A stretch of 64,000 nucleotides of DNA from Mesorhizobium opportunistum WSM2075 (lineage in GTDB: Bacteria; Pseudomonadota; Alphaproteobacteria; Rhizobiales; Rhizobiaceae), in the NCBI RefSeq assembly GCF_000176035.2, contig NC_015675.1:5832001-5896000 (forward strand), written 5' to 3'. Position 1 is the stretch's first letter. Each line of letters opens with the position of its first letter. The translations under genes and the position numbers were made by a program. A model generated the notes under the pieces. It ran no database searches. It was not told where the DNA came from and saw nothing but the letters and a program-made list of their open reading frames with translations. Shown here one piece after another: positions 52,352-61,286 of this stretch.

Positions 52352-52589
52352 CGGTGCTGGTCCACTTTGCTTGGTTGGCGCCTGGTGCCGCGAAAGCGCG
52401 GCACACGGAACGAAATCATCTGCGTTCGATAATGGCTTCCGGGCGGCGAGGCTTTCCGAGCGGAGAGACACTCATCGCGGTGGGACGCGAAGGTCGATGC
52501 GGGGGTACATCGGCCTAGACGTCTCGACCTTCGGGCGCACGCCGCCCGGAAACCCGTGGCCGCGGAACGCGCGGCCAATCTGTCTGTCG

Positions 52590-53732
52590 TCAGCGCAGCC
52601 GGCTGGCGTCATCACCGTCGGCGGAGGCGGACTGCTGCGCCACCCCGCCGGCAAGTTTCACCTTCAGGTTCTCGGTCATGAACTGCGTGCCGGCGGCAAC
52701 GACGACGTCGCCGGGCTTCAGTCCCTCCGCCACACGCACGCCATCGGCGGCGAACTCCGCAACCTTGATCGAGCGGGCATGCACGGTGTCGGCGCCACGA
52801 TCGACGGTCCAGACGATCGACTGGCTGTCCTTCTGCGCCAGCGCGCTCAACGGGATCGAGACGAGCTGCTTTTCGTTGGCCGCCGACGCCTCGATGTTGG
52901 CGGTCATGCCGAGAAGCACGCGCGGGTCGTTGGGCAGGCTGACGCGGACGGCAAAGGTACGCGACTGCGGATCGGCGCTGCCGGCGACCTCGCGGACCTT
53001 GCCCTCGAGCGCCAGCGTATTGTCGGACCAGAAACCGGCCTTGACTGGTTTGCCCGGCTTGAATTCGGCGATTTCCATTTCCGGCACCGCAATCAGCACT
53101 TCCTTCTCGCCGTCGACGGCGACGGTAACGACAGGCGTGCCGGAACCAACCACCTGGCCGACATCGGCGTTGACCGATGTGACGATGCCCTCCCTGTCGG
53201 CCTTGAGATCGGTATAGCCGACCTGGTTCTTGGCCTGGTCAAGTGTCGAGCGGGCGGAGTCACGCGTGGCGACCGCCTGGTCATAGGTCAGTGTCGCCTG
53301 TTCGAGCTGCGACTTCGGCGCGAAGTTCTTGGTAAAAAGCTGTTGGGCACGCTTGCGGGCGAGGTCGACGGTCTCGACCTGCCGCTCGGCGGCATCGAGC
53401 GCGGCCTGCGCGCTCTTGACCGAAAGGTCGTAGTCGGAAGGATCGATGCGGGCGAGCACATCGCCCGGCGCCACATGCTGGCCGATGTCGACGAGACGCT
53501 CGGTGATCTTGCCGTTGATCCGGAAAGCCAGGGCGCTCTCGGTACGGGCCCGCACCGAACCGGAATAGGAGAGCATGCGGGTGTCATGCGCCTGGGCGAT
53601 CTCGACGACCTTGACCGGGCGGATGATATCCTTGACTTCGGCTTTCTCCTGCGAACAGCCGGCGAGCCCGAGAGTGGCGGCGACCAGGCCGGCAACTGGC
53701 AGCTTGCGAAGGATGGAACTGGACAACGACAT
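52590..53732 (-). CDS. RND efflux periplasmic adaptor lipoprotein (HlyD/AcrA family)
   Basis: 380 residues. A signal peptide ending in the lipobox LAGC (Cys26) shows a lipoprotein anchored in the inner membrane. The barrel-sandwich domain halves surround an alpha-hairpin (about 100-165, AQAALDAAERQVETVDLARKR). Beta-barrel and membrane-proximal domains follow (VAVDGEKEVLIAVPEMEI; VSIPLSALAQKDSQSIVW). It couples the following RND permease to an outer-membrane channel, not encoded here. It is 54 bp after the TetR gene on the same strand, so the regulator, adaptor and pump probably form one operon. Confidence 0.93.
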   Translation of the reverse strand: MSLSSSILRKLPVAGLVAATLGLAGCSQEKAEVKDIIRPVKVVEIAQAHDTRMLSYSGSVRARTESALAFRINGKITERLVDIGQHVAPGDVLARIDPSDYDLSVKSAQAALDAAERQVETVDLARKRAQQLFTKNFAPKSQLEQATLTYDQAVATRDSARSTLDQAKNQVGYTDLKADREGIVTSVNADVGQVVGSGTPVVTVAVDGEKEVLIAVPEMEIAEFKPGKPVKAGFWSDNTLALEGKVREVAGSADPQSRTFAVRVSLPNDPRVLLGMTANIEASAANEKQLVSIPLSALAQKDSQSIVWTVDRGADTVHARSIKVAEFAADGVRVAEGLKPGDVVVAAGTQFMTENLKVKLAGGVAQQSASADGDDASRLR

Positions 53733-53786
53733 CTTGGAACTCCGACTGGAGATGATTGGTCGACACCGGCGCCCGGCGGGCGGCGG

Positions 53787-54395
53787 CTATTTTTTCAAGG
53801 CTTTGATCGCGTAATCGATAAGGTCGTCGGGCATCGCCCGGTTGGTCTTGGCAAGGCACTGCGCCACCATCTGCGGATGGCACAGGATGACCGTGGCGGC
53901 GCCGAAGCAGCGCGACGCGATCACCGGATCCTGCTTAGCGAACTCGCCGGCTTCGATGCCCTCGCGGATCACCTCCGCGAACAAGTCGTGGATGCTGTCG
54001 ATGTGCTTGTCGATGACACCCCAGTCGCGCTCGAGGGCGACGATGACCATCTCGTGCACCTTCTGGTCGTCGAGCATGACTTCCATCGTCATCTTGTACT
54101 GTGCGTGCACATAACGCCGCAGCCGTTCCTCGGCGCCGATCGGCAGGTGGCATATCTCGTAAGCCATCTTGTAGCTGGCGCCGAGCATGCGGCCGCAGAC
54201 GGCCTGGTGGATTTCGACCTTGGAGGCGAAGAAACGATAGATGTTGGCCGGCGACATACCGAGTTCGCGAGCAATGTCGGCGACGTTGGTCTTGCCATAG
54301 CCATAGTGCCGGAACAGGCGTTCGGCGCAGTCGAGAATGCGCGTCACATTCTCCTGTCTGGCGGCATCGGCCGTGATGTTGGCAGCTTCGGACAT
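53787..54395 (-). CDS. TetR/AcrR-family transcriptional regulator
   Basis: 202 residues. The N-terminal helix-turn-helix is at about 16-62 (NVTRILDCAERLFRHYGYGKTNVADIARELGMSPANIYRFFASK); the C-terminal ligand-binding part is helical with a C-terminal domain common in rhizobial TetR proteins. It heads the operon of the RND pump. An 11-bp perfect inverted repeat (TTTACGAGTGA / TCACTCGTAAA) lies 14 bp before its start codon and is the probable operator for repressing itself and the pump. The inducer is likely a pump substrate. Family certain. Confidence 0.94.
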   Translation of the reverse strand: MSEAANITADAARQENVTRILDCAERLFRHYGYGKTNVADIARELGMSPANIYRFFASKVEIHQAVCGRMLGASYKMAYEICHLPIGAEERLRRYVHAQYKMTMEVMLDDQKVHEMVIVALERDWGVIDKHIDSIHDLFAEVIREGIEAGEFAKQDPVIASRCFGAATVILCHPQMVAQCLAKTNRAMPDDLIDYAIKALKK

Positions 54396-54408
54396 GGCTC
54401 TCTGTCGA

Positions 54409-54446
54409 TTTACGAGTGATGAATTTCAATTTTCGTCACTCGTAAA
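54409..54446. promoter_or_regulatory. TetR operator candidate upstream of the RND operon
   Basis: Perfect 11-bp arms TTTACGAGTGA (54409-54419) and TCACTCGTAAA (54436-54446) are separated by 16 bp of AT-rich sequence. They fall at the promoter of the TetR-adaptor-permease operon; the wide spacing could accommodate two dimers. Confidence 0.72.
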
Positions 54447-54584
54447 TTGAAAAGAAGGAGGTGTCAACACGAAATCGACGTACACGTACAAAATAGTGAC
54501 AGATGGTGACATCCAACAGACGCGACGAGGCGGCCAAAGGATGCGGGCACCCGAAATAATTTTTGGGGGAGGTCCTTCTGGACG

Positions 54585-56225
54585 TCAGGCGATCTTAGCC
54601 ATTTCCCGCAGTCGGAATTTCTGGATCTTGCCGGTCGAGGTCTTGGGGATTTCCGCGAAGATCACCGCCTTCGGCACCTTGAAGCGGGCAAGCAGCCCTC
54701 GGCAATGCTCGATGATCTCGGCCTCTGTCGCCGACTTGCCCGGTTTCAGTTCGACATAGGCGATGGGCACCTCGCCCCATTTGTCGTCTGCCCTGGCCAC
54801 CACGCCGCACGAGGCAACGGATGAATGCTTGTAGAGCGCATCCTCGACCTCGATCGAGGAAATGTTCTCGCCGCCCGAGATGATGATGTCCTTGGAGCGA
54901 TCCTTGAGCTGGATATAGCCGTCGGGATGCATGACGCCGAGATCGCCGGAGTGGAACCAGCCGCCGGCGAAGGCTTCGTCGCTCGCCTTGCGGTTCTTCA
55001 AATAGCCCTTCATGACGATGTTGCCGCGGAACATGACCTCGCCGATGGTTTCGCCGTCGGCCGGCGTCATCCGCATCGTCTCGGGATCCATGACGGTCAG
55101 GCCCTCAAGTGCTGCATAGCGCACGCCCTGCCGTGCCTTCTTGGCGCTGCGCTCGCCCTTTGCCAGACCGTCCCATTCGCCATGCCATTCATTGACGACC
55201 GCCGGGCCGTAGGTCTCGGTCAGGCCGTAGAGATGGGTGACGGCAAAGCCGGCATCGGCCATGCCCGACAGCACGGCTTCGGGTGGCGGCGCGGCCGCGG
55301 TGTTGAAGGTGACGGTCTGCGCGAAGGTGCGCTTGTCCTCGTCGCGGGCATTGATCAGTACCGACATCACCACCGGCGCGCCGCAGAGATGCGTGACGCC
55401 GTGATCGGCGATGGCGTCGTAGATCGGCTTCGGCCGCACCCAGCGCAGGCAGACATGGGTGCCGGCCTGCACGGCCATCGTCCAGGGGAAGCACCAGCCA
55501 TTGCAGTGGAACATCGGCAGCGTCCAGAGATAGACGGCGTGCTTGGCCATGCCGGCATGGATGGTGTTGGTGTAGGCCATCAGGGCGGCACCGCGATGAT
55601 GATAGACGACACCCTTGGGATTGCCCGTCGTGCCCGAGGTGTAGTTGAGTGAGATGGCATCCCATTCATCATCGGGCATCGACCAGGCGAAATCCGCATC
55701 ACCGCCAGCGACAAGATCCTCGTAGTCGAGCGCGCCGATGCGTTCGCCCTTCGGATAAGGCGCGTCGGCGGCGTAATCGGGATCGTCGTAGTCGATGACC
55801 AGCGGCTTGACGTTGGCCAGTTCCAGGGCCTGCCCGACGACACCGGAGAATTCGCGGTCGACGATGAGCACCTTCGTCTCGGCATGGTCTAGCTGGAAGG
55901 CGATCACAGCGGCGTCGAGGCGCGTGTTCAGCGAATGCAGCACCGCCTTGGTCATCGGCACGCCGAAATGCGCCTCCAGCATCGGCGGCGTGTTCGACAG
56001 CATGACGGTGACGGTATCGCCCTTGCCGATGCCGCGCTTTTGCAGCGCCGAGGCGAGCTTCAGCGAGCGGCGCCAGAAATCGCGATAGCTGATGCGCTGG
56101 CGGCCATGGATGATGGCGACATGGTCGGGGTAGGTCTTGGCCGCGCGCTCCAGATAGGTGAGCGGCGTCAGCGGCTGATGGTTGGCCGCGTTCTTGTCGA
56201 GATCCTGTTCGTAAGGATTGCCCAT
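54585..56225 (-). CDS. Acyl-CoA synthetase (AMP-forming, medium/long-chain fatty acid-CoA ligase-like)
   Basis: 546 residues. ANL-superfamily signature blocks are complete: YTSGTTGNPKG (P-loop), LYGLTETYGP, GWFHSGDLG, DRSKDIIISGGENISS and the catalytic Lys in KTSTGKIQK near the C-terminus. It activates a carboxylic acid via acyl-AMP to acyl-CoA. Overall pattern (FHCNGWCFPWTMA, RWVRPKPIYD) resembles AlkK-type medium-chain ligases and methylmercaptopropionate-CoA ligases. No beta-oxidation genes are adjacent, so the substrate is open. It is monocistronic between the TetR promoter region and the divergent SorC-type regulator. Confidence 0.92.
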   Translation of the reverse strand: MGNPYEQDLDKNAANHQPLTPLTYLERAAKTYPDHVAIIHGRQRISYRDFWRRSLKLASALQKRGIGKGDTVTVMLSNTPPMLEAHFGVPMTKAVLHSLNTRLDAAVIAFQLDHAETKVLIVDREFSGVVGQALELANVKPLVIDYDDPDYAADAPYPKGERIGALDYEDLVAGGDADFAWSMPDDEWDAISLNYTSGTTGNPKGVVYHHRGAALMAYTNTIHAGMAKHAVYLWTLPMFHCNGWCFPWTMAVQAGTHVCLRWVRPKPIYDAIADHGVTHLCGAPVVMSVLINARDEDKRTFAQTVTFNTAAAPPPEAVLSGMADAGFAVTHLYGLTETYGPAVVNEWHGEWDGLAKGERSAKKARQGVRYAALEGLTVMDPETMRMTPADGETIGEVMFRGNIVMKGYLKNRKASDEAFAGGWFHSGDLGVMHPDGYIQLKDRSKDIIISGGENISSIEVEDALYKHSSVASCGVVARADDKWGEVPIAYVELKPGKSATEAEIIEHCRGLLARFKVPKAVIFAEIPKTSTGKIQKFRLREMAKIA

Positions 56226-56411
56226 CCCGTTCTCCCCTTTTATCGAAGACTTCTAACCACAGGCTAGGCCCGCGTCACCACCAAGGATGCCACGTTAGAG
56301 CCCATTTGGCACAATGATCATCCAGATTCAGGGGCCGAGCAGGTATCCTGTACCTTCGCTCTGGTTTGACTTTTGTCGAGAGCCGTGAATAATGTCAGCC
56401 GAGGAGACGGC

Positions 56412-57377
56412 ATGGCAATCCGACCGGCAGAACAGCTCATTCACAAGGCCGCCTGGCTCTACTATGCGCATGGCCTGCGACAGGACCAGGTTGCGAGCCA
56501 GCTTAACATTTCCCGTGCCTCGGTGGCCATGTACCTGCGCAAGGCGCGCGAGACCGGCATCGTCAACATCTCGACCTCGACGCAGTTGTTCACCGACGAC
56601 GTGATGGCGCGCAAGCTCGAGGATGCGCTGGGGCTCGACGCGGTCTGGATCGCGCCGGAGAACGGCCATATCCCGGACCCCTCGACCGACATCGCCGTGC
56701 TGGCGGCGAGCGTCTTTCTCGAACTGGTCAAGAAGGGCGACCGCATCGGTGTCGCCTGGGGCCGCACCGTCTACACGATCGCCGACATCATGTCCTATGC
56801 CGACCTGCAGGACGTCACCGTGGTGCAGCTCTGCGGCAATCTCGGCGCCCCCTATTCCTACCGGCCCGACCAGTGCACGATGGAAATCGCGCGGCGGCTC
56901 AACGCCAAGGGCCTCAATTTCTACGCGCCGCTGGTGCTGTCGACGGAAGAGCTGGCGCGCGCGCTGCGGGCCGAACCGGTGATCCGTGAGCAACTGTCGG
57001 GAATCAGGGATTGCGACCTGGCGCTCTACTCGGTCGGCGCGGTCGATGCCGACAGCCATCTGGTCAAATGCGGCGCGCTGACATCGGGCGAGATGGCGGA
57101 GCTGCGCGGCCAAGGTGCAGCCGGGGTCATTGCCGGACAGATCATCGACGCCGGAGGCAAGGTGCTCGATTGCAGCTATAACCGCCGGGTGATCTCGGCC
57201 GAACTTGCCTCGCTGCGCGCCATCGCCAGGCGGCTGATGGTGGTGCAGGAGGACAGCAAGTTCGAACCGCTGCTCGCGGCGATCACCGGGGGGCTTTGCA
57301 CGCATCTGGTGGTCGGCGCTCATATGGCGCAGCGGCTTCTCGATCATGCCGGAGCGGCGCTACAAAAAGCATCCTGA
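56412..57377 (+). CDS. SorC/DeoR-type sugar-binding transcriptional regulator
   Basis: 321 residues from the ATG at 56412, with GAGGAGA upstream; the TTG at 56373 has no ribosome site. An N-terminal HTH (about 10-50, AWLYYAHGLRQDQVASQLNISRASVAMYLRKAR) is joined to a SorC-family sugar-phosphate binding domain (GIAWGRT-like GVAWGRTVYTIAD; ITDLCGNLG-like VQLCGNLGAP). Such proteins bind phosphorylated sugars, often as tetramers. It lies 88 bp before the aldolase/dehydrogenase gene and presumably controls it, with a ketose phosphate as effector. Family firm; effector inferred. Confidence 0.9.
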   Translation: MAIRPAEQLIHKAAWLYYAHGLRQDQVASQLNISRASVAMYLRKARETGIVNISTSTQLFTDDVMARKLEDALGLDAVWIAPENGHIPDPSTDIAVLAASVFLELVKKGDRIGVAWGRTVYTIADIMSYADLQDVTVVQLCGNLGAPYSYRPDQCTMEIARRLNAKGLNFYAPLVLSTEELARALRAEPVIREQLSGIRDCDLALYSVGAVDADSHLVKCGALTSGEMAELRGQGAAGVIAGQIIDAGGKVLDCSYNRRVISAELASLRAIARRLMVVQEDSKFEPLLAAITGGLCTHLVVGAHMAQRLLDHAGAALQKAS

Positions 57378-57465
57378 GAAAGCAACCCTTCGCCGGCGCA
57401 TTGTCATCAGGGCGTCGCGGCATTCCTGTTTCACCATCCAAAGACAGCAACTGGACGAACCGAAC

Positions 57466-59520
57466 ATGAAGAATTTGTGGAACGACGACACGGCCGAAAA
57501 ACTCGTTGCCGACTATGCCAAGAAGGGCGTCGGCCGCGACCTCGCACTGCGCGTCTACACGACGCGGCTTTTGGGCGGTGTGCCGCAGTTGGTCCTGCAT
57601 GGCGGCGGCAACACCTCCTGCAAGACCACGGCTACGGACCTCGTCGGCGATGAATGGGACGTGCTGTGCGTCAAGGGCAGCGGCTGGGACATGGCGGTCA
57701 TCGAGCCGCAGGGCCTGCCGGCGGTCAAGATGGGCGCCCTGCTCAAGGCCCGCGCACTGGAAAAGCTCTCCGACGAGGACATGGTCGCGCTGCAGCGGGC
57801 GAACCTGATCGACCCCGCCTCGCCCAACCCATCGGTCGAGACGCTGCTGCATGCCTTCCTGCCGCACAAATTCGTCGACCACACCCATTCGACCGCCATC
57901 CTGGCCATCGTCGACCAGGAAGACTCGAAGCCGCTGGTGAAGACGGTGTTCGGGAGCAAGATGGGCTACGTGCCCTACATCATGCCCGGCTTCGATCTCG
58001 CCAAGGCGGCAGCCGACGTTTTCGACGCCGACCCGGCGGTCGAGGGGCTGATCCTCGACAAGCATGGCATCTTCACCTTCGGCGACGATGCCAAGCAGGC
58101 CTATGATCGAATGATCCACTATGTGAACGTCGCCGAGGATTATGTGGCCAAGCACGCCAAGCCGACGGCGGCAAAGGCCGCACTGCCGGCAAGGCTCGCG
58201 ACGCCGGCTTCCATCGCGCCGATGCTGCGCGGCGCTGTTGCGTTTGCGCGCGGCGAAGGCCGCTTCGACCGCATGATCTCCGACTTCCGCACATCGGACG
58301 CGATCGTCGATTTCATCAATTCGGCCGAGATCGCCGACTATGCGGGACGCGGCGTGTCGACGCCCGATCTGTCGATCCGCATCAAGACCGGGCCGATGGC
58401 GGTGCCGGCGCCCGATGCCGACAAGGCCGACGACTACAAGGCCGTCATCAAGAGCCATGTCGACGCCTTCGCCAAGGATTATCGCGCCTATTTCGAGACC
58501 AATGACGCGCTCGACGACGTCAAGCGCACCATGCTCGACCCGATGCCGCGGCTGACGCTGGTGCCGGGGCTCGGCATGTTCGGCCATGGCCGCACGCTGA
58601 AGGATGCCAGGATCGCCTCCGATGTCGGCGAGATGTGGATCGAGGCGGTGCGTGGCGCCGAAGCTGTCGGCCGTTTCCATCCGCTGTCCAAGGCCGACCT
58701 GTTCCCGCTCGAATACTGGTCGCTCGAACAGGCCAAGCTTGCCTCCAACAAGCCGAAGCCGCTGACCGGCCAGGTGGTGCTGATCACCGGCGGCGCCGGC
58801 GCGATCGGCGCGGCGACGGCAAAACTGTTCGCCGACAATGGCGCCCATGCCGTCGTCGTCGATCTCGATGGCGACAAGGCCGCCGACGCGGCGAAGAAGG
58901 CCGGTAACAATTCGATCGGTGTCGCAGCAGATATCACCGATTCGGCCCAGGTTCGTGCCGCCTTCGACAAAGCGGTTGCCGTATTCGGCGGCGTCGACAT
59001 CCTGGTCTCCAATGCAGGCGCCGCCTGGGAAGGCCGCATCGGCGAGCTTGACGACGCGCTGTTGCGCAAAAGCTTCGAGCTCAATTTCTTCGCCCACCAG
59101 TCGGTGGCGCAGAACGCCGTGCGCATCATGCTCGAACAGGGCACTGGCGGTGTGCTTCTGTTCAACACCTCCAAGCAGGCGGTCAATCCAGGTCCGAAGT
59201 TCGGCGCCTATGGTGTGCCGAAGGCAGCGACGTTGTTCCTGTCCAGGCAGTACGCGCTCGACTATGGCGCCCACGGCATCCGCTCCAACGCCGTCAACGC
59301 CGACCGCATCCGCTCGGGGCTTTTGACCGATGCCATGATCGCCAGCCGCTCGGGCGCGCGCGGCGTGTCGGAGAAGGAATACATGTCCGGCAATTTGCTC
59401 GGCCAGGAAGTGACGGCGCAGGACGTGGCGCAAGCCTTCCTGCACCACGCGCTGGCCGAACGCACCACCGCCGACGTGACGACCGTCGATGGCGGCAATA
59501 TTGCAGCGGCGCTGCGGTAG
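57466..59520 (+). CDS. Bifunctional aldolase/short-chain dehydrogenase (rhamnulose-1-phosphate aldolase type)
   Basis: 684 residues from the ATG at 57466. Residues about 1-400 are a class-II aldolase/adducin domain with GGGNTSCKT and the zinc-ligand HTHSTA motif (near 140); residues about 430-680 are an SDR with ITGGAGAIG, NAGAAWEG and a YGVPKAA stretch supplying Tyr-x3-Lys. Such fusions cleave a deoxy-ketose phosphate (for example rhamnulose-1-phosphate) and oxidise the lactaldehyde formed. A SorC-type regulator precedes it and a sugar ABC importer converges on it from downstream. The exact sugar is not fixed: rhamnose is likely, fucose or another deoxy sugar possible. Confidence 0.9.
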   Translation: MKNLWNDDTAEKLVADYAKKGVGRDLALRVYTTRLLGGVPQLVLHGGGNTSCKTTATDLVGDEWDVLCVKGSGWDMAVIEPQGLPAVKMGALLKARALEKLSDEDMVALQRANLIDPASPNPSVETLLHAFLPHKFVDHTHSTAILAIVDQEDSKPLVKTVFGSKMGYVPYIMPGFDLAKAAADVFDADPAVEGLILDKHGIFTFGDDAKQAYDRMIHYVNVAEDYVAKHAKPTAAKAALPARLATPASIAPMLRGAVAFARGEGRFDRMISDFRTSDAIVDFINSAEIADYAGRGVSTPDLSIRIKTGPMAVPAPDADKADDYKAVIKSHVDAFAKDYRAYFETNDALDDVKRTMLDPMPRLTLVPGLGMFGHGRTLKDARIASDVGEMWIEAVRGAEAVGRFHPLSKADLFPLEYWSLEQAKLASNKPKPLTGQVVLITGGAGAIGAATAKLFADNGAHAVVVDLDGDKAADAAKKAGNNSIGVAADITDSAQVRAAFDKAVAVFGGVDILVSNAGAAWEGRIGELDDALLRKSFELNFFAHQSVAQNAVRIMLEQGTGGVLLFNTSKQAVNPGPKFGAYGVPKAATLFLSRQYALDYGAHGIRSNAVNADRIRSGLLTDAMIASRSGARGVSEKEYMSGNLLGQEVTAQDVAQAFLHHALAERTTADVTTVDGGNIAAALR

Positions 59521-59539
59521 GCTTGTAACAACTGCATAT

Positions 59540-59549
59540 TGTAGCTACA
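59540..59549. promoter_or_regulatory. Toxin-antitoxin operator candidate
   Basis: TGTAGCTACA is a perfect 10-bp palindrome 28 bp before the antitoxin start, set in ATTGTAGCTACATTG. RelB/DinJ-type antitoxins bind comparable TTGTA..TACAA palindromes at their own promoters. Confidence 0.55.
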
Positions 59550-59577
59550 TTGTGGCTCAAGGTAACGGAGACACGAT

Positions 59578-59835
59578 ATGGCTACAGATGCAGTGGTCCG
59601 CGCTCGGATCGACGCCGCGACCAAGGATCAGGCGACGGAAGCCTTGGCGGCCATGGGCCTGTCGGTTTCCGACGCTATCCGCCTGCTGCTGGTCCGCGTG
59701 GCCGCAGACAAGGAATTTCCCTTCCCGGTGAAAGTGCCCAACGCAACCACGCGAAAGGCTATGGCTGAGTTGGAAAAAGGCAAAGACAAGCGCTTCGCCT
59801 CGGCTGATGAATTGTTCAAGGATCTGGGGATCTAA
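59578..59835 (+). CDS. Type II antitoxin, RelB/DinJ family
   Basis: 85 residues. N-terminal ribbon-helix-helix: VVRARIDAATKDQATEALAAMGLSVSDAIRLLL pattern, the DinJ/RelB DNA-binding dimer fold; the C-terminal half (KVPNATTRKAMAEL...ASADELFKDLGI) is the toxin-wrapping segment. It represses its own operon and neutralises the toxin encoded 2 bp downstream. A TGTAGCTACA palindrome lies just upstream. The start follows AACGGAG by 8 bp. Secure by sequence and pair arrangement. Confidence 0.92.
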   Translation: MATDAVVRARIDAATKDQATEALAAMGLSVSDAIRLLLVRVAADKEFPFPVKVPNATTRKAMAELEKGKDKRFASADELFKDLGI

Positions 59836-59837
59836 CC

Positions 59838-60107
59838 ATGCCAGCGGCCATTCACTCCGGGCAATTTCGCCGGGATGTGAAGCGTATGGAAAAGCGTGGC
59901 AAGAACCTTGGGAAATTGCGCGATCTGCTAGGCTTGCTGATCGCCGGGCATGAACTGCCGGCGACGTATAAGGATCCTCTGAAAGGCGACTGGAAAGGCT
60001 TTCGAGAGGGGCATATCGAACCGGACTGGCTCCTGATCTACCGCGTTGTCGGCGACGAATTGCAGCTTGCCCGTACCGGCTCGCACTCCGACCTATTCAA
60101 CGAGTGA
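59838..60107 (+). CDS. yafQ: Type II toxin, YafQ family mRNA interferase
   Basis: 89 residues. RelE/ParE-fold toxin of the YafQ branch, which cuts mRNA on the ribosome. The conserved GDWKGFREGHIEPDWLLIYRV block carries His and Asp of the active site, and the C-terminal RTGSHSDLF supplies the last His and Phe. In E. coli YafQ a DHxL motif contributes another His; here the equivalent reads DPLK, so that His is replaced by Pro and activity might be altered. It is 2 bp after its antitoxin. The pair sits between two convergent sugar gene sets, a typical place for a small acquired module. Confidence 0.92.
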   Translation: MPAAIHSGQFRRDVKRMEKRGKNLGKLRDLLGLLIAGHELPATYKDPLKGDWKGFREGHIEPDWLLIYRVVGDELQLARTGSHSDLFNE

Positions 60108-60184
60108 ATTCTGCGGGATGCCGCCCACAGCGATCTGCTGCGGGCGACTCTCGTACCATCCTACAAGCCGTAAAGTGACGAACC

Positions 60185-61237
60185 TTACTTCGTGTTGGGG
60201 TTCGGCATCCAGGCGGGCATCGCGACATCGGCATGGGCGAACTGCGGCAGCTTGGCCGACAGGTCTTCCATATTCTTGATGTCCTTGTCGACCAGCTCCT
60301 TCTGTGTGATCAGCGTCGGCGGCACGATGACGTTGTGGCCGGGATCCTCACCGGCGAGCAGCTGCGCCAGGGCGCGCACCGAGACCTGGCCGACGACGGC
60401 CGGGTTGGTGGCGGCGGTCGCCGCCCAGGCGCTGTCGGGCTCGCGCATCGCTGCGATGTCGGAGGTCGAGATGTCGGCCGAATAGATCTTGATGCCCTTG
60501 TTCAGGCCGGCTTCGTCGACGGCGATTTTCACGCCCTTGGCGAATTCGTCATAGGGGGCGAACATCACCTTGATGTCGGGGTGAGCCGACAGCACCGAGC
60601 GCGCCTGGTTGGCGACGGAGTTGGCGATCGGGTTGTCGAGCGTGCCGAACATCGCGACTTCCTTGATGCCGGCATATTTCTTCTTGACGTCGACCCAGGT
60701 CTCGTTGCGGCGGTCGAGCGGCGCGATGCCGGCGACATAGACGTAACCGGCATTCCAGCTCTCGCCATTGTCCTTGACCGCCTGTTCAAGTGCCAGGCGC
60801 GCCAGATCCTTGTCGGACTGCTCGATCTGCGGGATCTTGGGGTTTTCGACATTGACGTCGAAGGCCACCACCTTGATGCCGGCGTCAACCGCACGCTGCG
60901 CGGCGTCCTTCATCGATTCCGTCAGGCCGTGCTGGATGATGATGCCCTGAACGCCAAGCGCGATGGCCTGGTCGACCATATCCGATTGAAGCGCTGCATC
61001 CTGGCGGCTGTCGAGGACGCGCAGGTCGATGCCGAGCGCCTTCGACTGTGCCTCGACGCCCGAAAGATAGGCCTGGAAGAAGTCGCCGGTCGAGAGGTAG
61101 CGCACCAGTGCGATCTTGACGCCGGGCTTGTCGAACGGCGCCGGCTTGTCCGCGGCCAGCGCCGGGACCTGCATCAGCATGGTTGCGCCGGCGAGCCCGA
61201 GCGCCACCTTCCCCAGAAGTCTTCTTGTGATGTTCAC
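60185..61237 (-). CDS. Sugar ABC transporter substrate-binding protein (RbsB-like)
   Basis: 350 residues from the GTG at 61237, chosen because GGAGGAAA lies 6 bp before it; the longer start at 61327 lies inside the preceding gene. A Sec signal peptide ends near ALAADKP (residue 29). Mature protein is a Peripla_BP_4 type-I fold with VDQAIALGVQGIIIQHG and VVAFDVNVENPK typical of ribose/rhamnose-like binders. It is the last gene of the operon encoding ATPase, permease and binding protein on this strand. With the aldolase/dehydrogenase nearby, a deoxy-hexose is a fair guess. Confidence 0.92.
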   Translation of the reverse strand: MNITRRLLGKVALGLAGATMLMQVPALAADKPAPFDKPGVKIALVRYLSTGDFFQAYLSGVEAQSKALGIDLRVLDSRQDAALQSDMVDQAIALGVQGIIIQHGLTESMKDAAQRAVDAGIKVVAFDVNVENPKIPQIEQSDKDLARLALEQAVKDNGESWNAGYVYVAGIAPLDRRNETWVDVKKKYAGIKEVAMFGTLDNPIANSVANQARSVLSAHPDIKVMFAPYDEFAKGVKIAVDEAGLNKGIKIYSADISTSDIAAMREPDSAWAATAATNPAVVGQVSVRALAQLLAGEDPGHNVIVPPTLITQKELVDKDIKNMEDLSAKLPQFAHADVAMPAWMPNPNTK

Positions 61238-61286
61238 CTTGTTTTCCTCCACTCTTGTTGAACCCAAAATCCTGTCCGGTCGAAAA

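Noticed and set aside
56300..56330. Sigma-54 promoter suggested by TTTGGCACAATGATC
   Set aside because: TGGCAC is present but no TTGC at the required spacing, and its distance from the gene start is not convincing.
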